Below are positions 44,401 through 56,400 of a DNA stretch of 64,000 nucleotides, piece after piece. The notes beneath the pieces are model-generated. The model saw only the letters and a list, made by a program, of their open reading frames with translations. It ran no database searches and was not told where the DNA came from. This DNA comes from Anodontia alba (taxonomy: Eukaryota > Mollusca > Bivalvia > Lucinida > Lucinidae), in NCBI GenBank assembly GCA_964016985.1, contig OZ024823.1:36809687-36873686 (forward strand), written 5' to 3'. The translations under genes and the position numbers were made by a program. Position 1 is the stretch's first letter. Each line of letters begins with the position of its first letter.

Positions 44401-47400
44401 TTGCAATATATACATGCACACTGTTGATGCACTCAGACATGTTAAGTTATCAAAATAAAAATTTGTGAGGTTCTGCAAAAAAATTAGTAAAGTCCTTATT
44501 TTTACATTAAATAGAGAAGGAAATTTCTGACAGTTTTTAGGGAGACAGTGCATAGAAGTTTTTGGAGTCAAAATTATTGAGTCTCACTAAACAAAAGGGA
44601 TACTTAACATGTCTGTGTCATTAGTTTGATGATGTATCCAATTCAACATTAAGATGGCTTAATGTAGTTTACAAGTACTAACAAGTATAAATATTCTTAA
44701 CCCTTGCCATGCTAAATAAATAAAGATGCCACACTCACCTTTAGTTTTCAGTCAATCAGATTACTTAGTTTAAACATATTTATTTCACGATTTCTCTATG
44801 ATATGTAAAATATATATACATACAATATTATGGAATTGGAACGGAATCTGATTACTTGAACTAGGTCGTCAATATGAATTGCTCTATGTTGTTGTTACAA
44901 ATTCACATACTTAATGAGAAACAGTGCAGATCCAGATCAGTTGGCTTCTTCAGAAGCCAACTGATCTGGATCTACACTGTTTGCAAAGGCAGGGCATATC
45001 CAGGTTCAGCAGGACTAGGGTTAAGAATAAGTTCCCAGTTTTGAAAGGTTTCAAGTACAAGGGAAACAACTCCCTATCTGCAAAAGTTATCTCCCTTTGC
45101 AGTATGTTAGCACAATCTGTCCATTATTACTTTACCTTCATGTGTTCCCATAAAAATCCACATGAAGTTCTTTTATTCTGTTTCAGTCTCTTTAAAGCCA
45201 GTAATTCAGCCGAAGTCTCCAATGAAGCCATTATTCTGGCAGAGGATACAAGTCCACGAGGTCAAAACTCCAAAACATAAAGAGTAAGTAACTTTGTTTT
45301 CAAGCTCTTTCTTTCTTGTGATGTGTAAATTCAATACTGTTTCCACTCAGTACAGTTACCAGGGCTCAGTTGTTCAAAGCATCGTTAGCTTAACGAGCTT
45401 GTTAGTGGCAAAATGTTAATTGTTCTAGTAAGTATAATATCTAATTCACAGGTATTTTTGCTGAAAAAATGTGAGTAGCTTTTGCAAATGCAAAAGCTAC
45501 TCACATTTTTTCAGCAAAAATATTAGCATATATGCCATATTTAATGATCAAAGTTTTAATGATACGTTAACTAATTACATTGTTAGTTTTGAACAACTGG
45601 GCCCAGGTTGATAATTTCTGTGTTTTACAGTGTTGAAAGCAATAACCTTATGCACTAGCCCTGTTTGTAAATCTTTTAGATATAATGTCTGTTTAATTGT
45701 CATTCTTACATAAATACCTATGCGCACAGCTGTTGGAAGCCATTTTGAATGCATCAGAGGCCATGTTCAAACAACAAAATCAATGTTCAATACACACTTA
45801 TTGCATAAAAACAGTGTCACACGCTATAAACAGCCATGTTTCAACTGGCACAAATCCATGTTTTAACAAGGAAATTCCTGTGTTGTTATAAAACGAGTTT
45901 GGCACTTTACATATCATATTTTCAACAATTAGTTGATTTAAATGAAATATCAGATCATATTTTCAACAATTAGATAATTTCAATGAAATATCAAATCCAC
46001 AATTTTCCACAATTAGATGATTTAAGTGAAATACCAAATCCACATTTTCCACAATTAGATGATTTTAAGTGAAAAACCCAGATCATATTTTCAACAATTA
46101 GATGATTTAAGTGAAATACCAAATCCACATTTTTTCACAGTTAGATGATTTAAGTGAAACACCAGATTATATTTTCAACAATTAGATGATTTAATTGAAA
46201 CATCAGATCATATTTTCAATAGTAAGTTGATTTAAATTAAATACCAAATTCACATTTTTTCACAATGAGATGATTTAAGTGAAACACCCAGATCATATTT
46301 GCAACAATTAGATGATTAAAATGAAATACTAAATCCACATTTTTCCACACTTAGATTATTTAAGTGAAACATCAGGGCCCAGTTGTTCAAAGCTAATGAC
46401 GTTGTTAGTTAACGATTCGTTAAAATTTACATCGAGTGATACGCAAATATGCTGAAATCTTTTGCTGAAAAAATGTGAGTAGCTTTTGCAGTGCAAAAGC
46501 TACTCACATTTGTCCAGCCAAAAATATCAGAATATTGTATATTGAATCCGCTAAAACAGTTAACGAAATGACCCTTAATGAGCTTGTTAAGCTAACGACG
46601 CTTTGAACAACATGGCCCATGTCATATTTTCAACAATTAGATGATTTACATGAAACACAAGAGCTGTGCAGATGTGTCTGAAAGTACCTTTTCTCCCTTT
46701 GTTGTTCATTTATTTCTCTTTTTATCCATAGATATTTAAATTCGAAGCTAGTCTGGGAGGATATCAAGGAGGAGGAAGTGAATATTGAGGAGCTGGATGA
46801 AATGTTTTCGAAGACTGCCATGCTTACATCCAGAAGATTTAGTCCTTTTAAACCTAAAGCCAAAGCCAAAGAGGTAACACTTTATTTTAAGTGCAGTTCT
46901 GTAGCTGTCACATACAATTTATAATCTTAAATTTTGTTTTTCAACCAGAAAAGGATATTAGTGGCCTTTAAAATCCCTTGTTGTCTGGCTGATATTAACT
47001 GATTACTGATCATAGATCCATGGTTCCTTTCCTTCCTTCTCATATGATTTTTGATAGCATAAACATTACTTATGTACTAGAAATAAATTGTTTAACAGTA
47101 GTAAGAATTTTAACTTTTTCTATTATTTGTATCCAGTATACACTGTAGATCCAATATATCGCGGTGCTTGGGGTCCAAGTTCCGCTACCGCGATATATCC
47201 GGATCGCGATATAAGCTGGGGTGGTAGTTTGCTGAGACGCCGCTAATCAATCAACACCAAACGGCTGTCAGTAAAGCTATCGGCCACATTACATCAGTAT
47301 AGTAGGTTTAGAATTACTCAATGGCAGTATTTACACTGGGAGATTATGTCTACCAATTAACTTTAATCGAGACTAGCTGATAAACGACGTTTAAAATCAT

Positions 47401-50400
47401 TTGTTCGCGGAAATGTCAAGCGAGGACGCCATTTTGGATGAAGGGGGGCAACTCGCATATCCTAAGGATAGAATAGAATAGAATATCACGGACTTTTGCT
47501 GAGGCAATTCGGGTTGCTTCCCTTCTGTCCTGGCTTGTGTGAACCAGGTCATAACGGCCTTGTCTAACTCCTTGTCTTGGGCTCCTCGCAGGCGCTTTCT
47601 CTTCTGCTCTGGGTTGTCCATTTCTGATAAAGAGGATCGTAGTCTGTCTTCATCTTTCAACCATCCCCGTAGCGTGGCCTCTGGAACGCTGAATTCTTTG
47701 GTCACCGCAGATCTTGATTTTCCATTCTTGACTTGGTCGATGATGTCGATCTTGTCCTTGATGCTGAACTGCTTCCTCTTTCTTGAATTTTCGGGCTTGT
47801 TCATAGCTGACATTTTCACTTGAAAGGCGTGATAGATCACAATGAGGATGCTCTGCATGATTGCAAGTTAAATAGACGGCGCGTGGACATCGTTAATTGA
47901 TTGAGCACTGAGAACATGTACTCAATTATGACACTGATTATGACAAGTGCGGCGATTAATATAAATTGATTGCCAATTATTATCAATCTGTGTACTGATT
48001 GACACTAATTGGATTGTTTGGTCATAATGCGTGACGCGATTTCGCGTTTGGATATGCGCGAAAAATCAATACCGCAACGAATTACAGTCATTTTTTTTTT
48101 TTTTCAAATTAAGTAAAAAAAACATTTACTTATTTTTTTTTTTTATGGTCATGGTAAATTTGGGGTCCACGGACGATTCGCGATATACTGGATATCGCGA
48201 AATAACGGACCGCGATGTATTGGATCTCCAGTGTAGTTCATTTGATTCTTGGCTGCAAAGGGAGAGAATCAAGGCTTGCCTACATATTAGGCTTTGCTGG
48301 TTAGTAATATGCAAGGGGATATGAATATGCCAGCTTTTCAGTGAAGAAAGCACCATAGGTACTCTGTATTTCAAAAATATGTTACATGCAGAGATATTTT
48401 AAATACAGTGGAGTAGTTAGTGAAGTCTTAACATAACTTAAATACAATAAGTTAAGTCTAATGTTACTTAAGTACAGTGGGGTAGTTAAGTCAATATAAC
48501 TTAATTTCAGTCGGGTTGTTAAGTCAACATGTTTTAACTACAGTAGAGTAGTTGAGTAAACATTACTTATTTGCAATGGGGCATATGTTCGAAGACAACT
48601 TTTTTCCTTGTTGCAGTTTGTATACAAACAATGACGATCCATACAGCCCATTGCATTTGCAGAGCCTAATAGTACACACATTATTTGAGCTTCATCGAGT
48701 GAAAAATTTTCATGCTCAGCAGTGTTTAGCAAGAAAGAATCTTCATTTGTTAGTAATTTGAGATTTATTAGCAGGACAAATTTTATGCTCAGCTGAGTTG
48801 ATCACGAAAAAAGTTTTATAACCTCAGGGCCAGATCAGACTGTATTGACAAATGAGCTGATCTGGAGCTCCAATATCTGCAAATGCCCAGAAAACACATT
48901 TGAACTTTGCTGTCTAGTAAAACTTCCCAGACAAGACCGCAGATTGCAAAACTGTTTGGGGTCTTTGCTGCTTGCATACATTACGAAAACATGCCTATTC
49001 AAATACAGTTGACTCTCATTATCTCGAACTTCACGGGACCTGATAAAAATGTTCGAGTTATCAGTAGTTCGAGACAACCAAATTGTGACGTCATAGGTTT
49101 GACAACTGTTCGCCTCTCTGTTCGCCAAAACGTGCTTGGAAGGCACATGTATATGGCAATTTAAATAATTTACGCGTACTTCAGTTTGCATTGTTACTGT
49201 TTGTTTTAGGAGATGCAATGGTTCTCTTGGAATAATATCATCAATAAATGTTAATAATAATAAATTTCAAACGTCTCTTGTTGTCTTTTAATACTCCTGC
49301 AAATTTGGATTTCCATACAAGCTATAAATAAATTACTGGTTTCCGGGTTATGTTAGCTGTACGTTAGGTTTGGATTAGCTCCCTTCGCATAGACGACTCG
49401 ATAAAGAGTTGATTGGTCCGCTTTTGCATAAAACGCTTACAATGTTAAGCGGCAGCTGTAAGCTAGTTTGGATTATCTCCCCTGGCATAAAACGACCCAT
49501 CTCAGCACGGCAAACTGTAGATCCTGCAGAGAAAGCTCGTTATGAACCGTCTCATCTGGACCTACACTATTTGTGCGGGTATCCGTACCAGTCTACAGGG
49601 TCGGAAGGGTTAACATCGGTACCCACGTGTGATTCGTCTATTTGAGGCCGTGCACGACAACGCCTATTAGAAGACTGTGCGACTGTCAAAGACTCGGATC
49701 AGCCTGCACGCCCACGAATTTTCCATTATACGCATGAGCCTTATCTGGGCTTACCAAAGAGCACCGCCTGACCAAAGAGTAACAAGCGAAGATTCAGACT
49801 TAGCTAGCCTGATCAATACAGACTGATCTGAGTCGGAACCTGTCGCGCACTGACTTTTCTTGAAGACGCTATATCATTCAGACGGACAGTACTCAATAGT
49901 GAAGAGCATATCTAAACAATAAATTAAAGAAACTTCGTTGATTAATCTTCCATAACACTATTCTGGGCCGCTTTTTATCTTACAAATCAATGACACGAGA
50001 CGGTGTTGAGCGCTGCATGTCAAACCCGACTCGACACGCATGTGATTTCATAATTATGGATTTTAGACATTGTTTGTGTTGTTTGTAATTACCTGGACAA
50101 AGGGGAAAATTAAAATATTGATTTATTTATCAATGGCCTATTATGATTTTCATTAACTGAGAGACCGCCGGCGCCGCATCTTACATTTTTTTTCCTTCGT
50201 CATGGTCCGAGTTCGAGATACGCGGTAGTAAAAACTGTGAAAAATATATTCAGGGACTGAAAATGATGGACGAGATAGCCGAAGTGTCGACATAAAAGTA
50301 GTTCGACATACGCGAAGCTGAAATACAATAAATACATAGAGAAAATAATCGGGACTTAGAAATCAGTTCGACATAAGTGATAGGATCGAGATAAGAGGGG

Positions 50401-53400
50401 TCGAGATAACGAGAGTCAACTGTATATAGAAAATTTCACCTCCAAAAACTGAAAATTTTCAGATAAAAACTCTATTTTTCATATTTCTGCTCAAAACATA
50501 GATTGTGGGTACTTGTTAGAACTGCCTCATTGAGGCAGTTCTAACAAGTACCCACAATTATGTTTTTGAGCAGAAATAAGAAAATTAATGTATATCCCTG
50601 TAAACCCCAGTTTTACTGTATAAAAGTGGGGTTTAAGGGAGTCAAAATTATATAGGCATGTTTTCGTGACCAGGGACTTATTGTAGATTTTCATAGTTCT
50701 AGATATGACCATAAGAGTAGTATTCAGTCAAATATTTTCTTTATTTCTCCATGAAAACATATGTTACAGTACTCATTAGAAGTGCCTTGATAAATGCTTC
50801 TAATGAGTACCCACAATATGTTTGTTTCTGGAGAAATAAAAAACATGTCTGCACATTTTGAAAAAAAACAACATAACACACACACCAAAAAATCCACAAA
50901 AATCCCCAACAAAAAACAAAATCTTATATAAAAGCTTTATTGGACAGCATTCATGTTTATGTACATATGAATCAGGGCTCGGGAAATATTGAAAAATGAA
51001 TCGGTCCAGCCGATGACGTCATCACCTAACTAATTTCCATAAGGAAAAAAAAAATGATACTTGTCACGAAAACTAATGACAATAAGTGAAGTCCTATGAA
51101 TTAATCCCGATTTCCGTACAATGGTCGTCCATTGTTGTGTTTGGTGGAGTTCTTGGTTTCAAACATTTAAAGACGTTTAGCTACGCATGTAAAAGCAAAT
51201 ACAAGACTAGAATGTGTTCGTAGGCAAAGCGGACATGATAGAAGACATCATACTTGGTTGACATGTGAACGGGAGACAACCTGATATGGCTGAGAGTAAT
51301 TACTGGGACCATATACAAGACAAGACTCCGGGACAAGAATTGTTGTTTGCACTACCCATCATGTAAAATGGGAAAGAAAAAGAAAGAAAAATACGAAATG
51401 TACAATGTTATTGTACCGGCACAGTGGCTCAGTGGTAGAGTGTCCGCTTTGTGACAGGGAGGTTGCGGGTTCGATCCCCGGCCGGATCATACCAAAGACT
51501 TTAAAAATGGTACTAGCTGCTCTTTCGCTTGGCGCTCAGCATTAAGAAAGTAGAGCTAGGAATCGGAACTGGTCAGCTCAGTGTCAGTATAATGTGACTG
51601 GGTGGAATATCATGTCAAAGTGTCTGGGGCATGATATTTCAGTGAGGCAGCACTCTAAAAGTGAGCATTGAGCTCCCTGTCACATCTAGACACCGTCGCG
51701 ATATGACTGAAAGATTGTTGAAAGCGACGTTTAGCCCAAATCAAACAAACAAAACCATGTTATTGTACTTCTTTGGTTTCCTGAGATTATTTTCTTTTCA
51801 CTATGTGTTTCTAATTTGTTTTATGTCAACTGGTGACCGATCATATTTGATACCCGCCTGTCCTGGGTAAAGACTTCGTTTTGTGCAAAACAGATTTCTT
51901 TTTAAAGGACAAATATAAAGAAATTTAAAATATTCCTGGTTTTCAGGGTGTTGATAGAATGCTTTAAGAGAATTATTTTGTTGAAAACCCCATCAAAAAA
52001 TTCCAATCCAATCAAAAAGTATGGTGATTAATTTACGATACCTACCTTTTTTCCTGTTAGAGTAGCCTCCCTTGGATTGTGTATTGATTAAGGCCCACAA
52101 TGCAATATTCTGTGATGTCATAGTGGAACTTAAATTTTAAACTGAAATTTTAAGTAGGAATATTCTGCATTTCCTTATATGCTACACAGTTTTTCTCCTT
52201 AACCATTATTGAAATTGGTCTCTGTCCACAAATAAGCCCATGAATAGAGAATTTAACTCAAAATTTAATCTGTTATTTAAGTTTAAAGCTAAATTTTAAA
52301 ATGTTTAAAACTTGACTAATATTAAATTTTTCGTAAGTTTTTTTTAATAATAGTGAATTTTGGGTGTATATCATATAAATGAATACCAAAAAAGTCAATT
52401 TTGGCTAATTATTAAGCATTTTAACTGGATTTTAAATTATTTAAATGAAATTTTTAAATTTGAAATGTAACACTTTAAACGGAAAATAAGAGCTAAATTC
52501 CTATGTATATTAGTTTAAAGGAGCTGAATAAATTAAACAATATGAAAACTGAATTGATGCAGATTAAAGAGCAAAAAATATTGGCAATTTAAAAAAGTTT
52601 AAAATTTTACTGTTCCCTTATGATGTCATAAAATGGCTCATGAATATTAATGAGGCAGCCTGAATTCAATCCTCTTGGATGTTAAATATCAAATTTCAAA
52701 TCGCAATATTTCAGAAACCGTTTAAGATAATTTGATGCAGTTTTCGGCAGTCACCTCCTTACTGAAGTGCCCTTAAATATTTAGTAGAATTAAAACCTTT
52801 ATATTTGCCCTTTAACTATCAAAACATCAAACACATCAAGGAGTCTTTAAACTTCAGTAATAGCGCCTGAAGCTAATTACTTTCACATGACCACTGTAAT
52901 CTCGCGAGATTCGAGATAACGTGATGAACTACGAGATCTCAGGTAATTTGTTTACACAACTTGACTTGAGGGGATTATTGGATTAGTCATGTGTAATTAA
53001 TGGATTGACATCTGACCTAGGTAAGTTTAGAATTTGAGAATATCCTAAATATCTGACAGAATCGGACCAATTTTTTTGGCTGTTGGCTGTTTCCAGTCAG
53101 TCCGAATTTCTGAATTTTGGTCTGGGACCGAAAGAATTTTGGTTTTCCCGAGCCCTGATATGAATATACATGTATTGTTGAATATATTGTTAATCACTGT
53201 TTAATACATGTATTAATTTCCATAATACATGTCTTGCAGGTTGCCAAAGTAATCATCCCAAAACGTTCACAAACGATAGGGATCTTATTATCTAGTCTAC
53301 GCTTAGAAATGTCAGAAATAGAAGATGGTGAGTAGCTTCTGCCAAATTAGATGACAAAATTGATCTAGGACTGAACAAATTGACCAAATCGATCAGCTAC

Positions 53401-56400
53401 AGGATATTAATATTTGACATAATCTGCTGTGTCAGACTGAAACGTAAAAGGACTGTTCACCTCTTGGAAAACCTATACCAGCATGTATTTTGTAAATGTA
53501 CAATACCCTATTTAAGGTAAATGTCCTAAAAATTCGAACACTAAATTCTATACTATATTGACCTAATTTTTTATTTTTATGGAATTGTTTCTTAGAATAT
53601 TTAGTTGAATGGCAAACAGTGTAGACCCTGATCAGACTGCTCCTTCAGGAGCAGTCTGATCTGGGCCTACATTATTTGCATATGTCATTTTGTCAGAAAC
53701 TTTGGTGTTCGAAATTTTAGGACATTTACCATACTCAGATTGGGGGTGGTCGGGTGGTGCGAAGGTGCTGTGTATCTTACATCACCGGGGTGTCCAGCTG
53801 ATATTGGCTTACAGTTGGGCAAGGCCTGCTATCCTTGTAGTGGGTAAGGGTAGAGGGGGAATGTTTTTATTTCTTCTGTTTCTTCACTTTCATTCCTGCT
53901 CCTCTTTCTTCCCTGTCCCTCTCTTTTACCCTTCTACTGTCTCTTCTATCTCTTTTCTCCCTTTCTCTGGGAGACGACACAAAATGACCCTCAAGGGTTG
54001 ACGTGTCGTTAAACCCCAACACAATCAAAAACCATACTCAGATCCCATAACAACCAAAATTTGAAAAGTCCATTTGACTACCTGTTTTAGAAGGGTTGTT
54101 TAGAAGAAGCATTTAGTAGTAAATCTGAGATATTTTTTTCTTATTTCTTCATTAAAAACATATTGTGAGTACTCATTAGAAGGCTCTCACTGAGAGGCCC
54201 ATCTAATGTCATATACAGTTCACAGAATGTTTTATGGAGGGCAAGACATTTCAAATGAGTACCCACATTGTATGTTTTATTATGGAGATCTAGAGAAAAT
54301 TATTCCAGAATTTTTAAGTACTCCAGGGCCAGTTGTTCAAAACTAACAATGTAGTTTGTTAACGTATCATTAAAAGTTTGATCATTAATTGTGACATATA
54401 CGCTAATATTTTTGCTGAAACAATGTGAGTTGCTTTTGCATTTGCAAAAGCTATTCACATTTTTTTCAGCAAAAATACCTGTGAATTAGATATTGTACTT
54501 ACTAGAACAGTTAATATTTTGACCACAAACGAGCTTGTTAAGCTAATGACGCTTTGAACAACTGAGCCCAGCTTATCAATTCGGCGTTGTAAAAAAGTGC
54601 AAACTGAATGACAAACAGTGCAAATCTTGATAAAGCCATTCCTTAGGAACAGTTTTGATCTGGGTCAAAACTGCCTGTTAAGCACTTCTGTCCAAATATT
54701 TAGGACAAATGAGCCATGCCATGCAAAACGTGTGTTTGGGCATATGCGGACAGCGAAGGCCCAGACCAGCCTGCTGTTCTCTAACAGAATCATTGGACAC
54801 TATAGAATGAATGGAGAGCAAATGCCCGGACGAGACTTTGCGCATGCGTGGGATGAAACTGAATCTATACAATTTGCACATGCATGAAAACACCTTTTTG
54901 CTTGACGGGGTTAGAATATGGTATATAATAGTCTTTTCTCTTTTTCAGCAATATTAAAATTTGACACATCACAACTTAGTGAAGAGAAATTGAGACAAAT
55001 ATATGAAAATGTAAGTATACTAATATTAACAATACGTTTTGTCATAAAAATATAACTTGACCCTTAAAATGATAAGAAAAACCTGCATCTGAAAATGTTC
55101 CCTGTTTATGTCGTATGCTGAATATTCTTGCAAACTTTTCAAACCTATTTCTGCATACAGGCAAACAGTGTGGACCCTGATCAGACTGCTTCTAGAGGAG
55201 CAGTCTGATCTGGGTTCACACTGTTTGCAAAAATGACTTAAAATCACAAGCAGATGACAAAGCAAACGAGAATTGTTGTGATTGGCAGTTTAAGGGTTAA
55301 AAGAGTGCTGCCTCTGTGTATTCTTCTTTTTAGTTGTCCATTGTTTTTTTCTCTCCAGTCAAAATTTCCTTCATAGATTTCTCCACTTCTGTAGAAGCCT
55401 GGGTCATCAAACATTGGAAGCACCTTCAGATTAACAAAACATATTGTTTGAAAGAAAACCCTGCTGCAGAGTTTTATTTATACATTGTTTTTCCATTTTT
55501 CTTTATTTCCTTCATCCTCCCCATTGTAATACATAGGAAATTTTGTGTCAACATTTCTCTGGAACTACTGCACATAGGCTCTTAAAATTTGGTAAAAAGG
55601 ATGGTTTTGACTTGTAATATAGGAAAGAGAACTGGCCTACTTCTGCTTATTCTCCCAATTGTTTGTCCATTTTTCATTGTCTCCAATCAAAACTTAAGAG
55701 GTTATATAACAATAGCAAAGTCTATTGATAGGTTGGCACCTTCTGGGGATATATTTGACCTTCTGGGCCCAGTTGTTCAAAGCTAACGACGTCGTTAGTT
55801 AACGATTCGTTAAAATTTAAATCGATTGATACACAAATATGCTGAAATTTTTTGCTGAAAAAATGTGAGTAGCTTTTGCAGTGCAAAAGCTACTCACATT
55901 TTTTTCAGCAAAAAATATCAGAATATTGTATACTGAATCTGCTAAAACAGTTAACGAAATGACCCTTAACGAGCTTGTTAAGCTAACGACGCTTTGAACA
56001 ACCGGGCCCTGGTCACTTTGTCTAGTTATGCTTGTATTAGTTTTGATTGATGTTGGATTTATGAAATGCCATTTCACCATTTTTCATTACAGAGGGGGTC
56101 TGACGAAGAAATCAAGAAGTTAAAAGAACATTTAAAGAAACATCCTGATGTTCCTTTAGATAAACCAGATCAGTGAGTTTTTTTTGGCTGTTTCATTATT
56201 TGATAACAATAATTAGATTGACTTAGAATATTTCTATTTTAATCCTAAAAGCACCAGTCAACAGACAAGAAATTTGATGCAAGCCCACTGACATGAATTT
56301 GAAAACAACTTATGACATTATGAATATAACCTCAACAAATAAACATCAGCATATCTTAAAATGAGCATCATTATCACGCATCAGGTTTTTCTGCTGTTTA

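Noticed and set aside
47539..47823. Plus-strand frame in the pogo-like element
   Set aside because: Antisense shadow of the transposase fragment, which carries the recognisable helix-turn-helix.
55334..55585. Small membrane protein gene
   Set aside because: Hydrophobic frame in formin intron g-h without splice support, similarity or upstream context.
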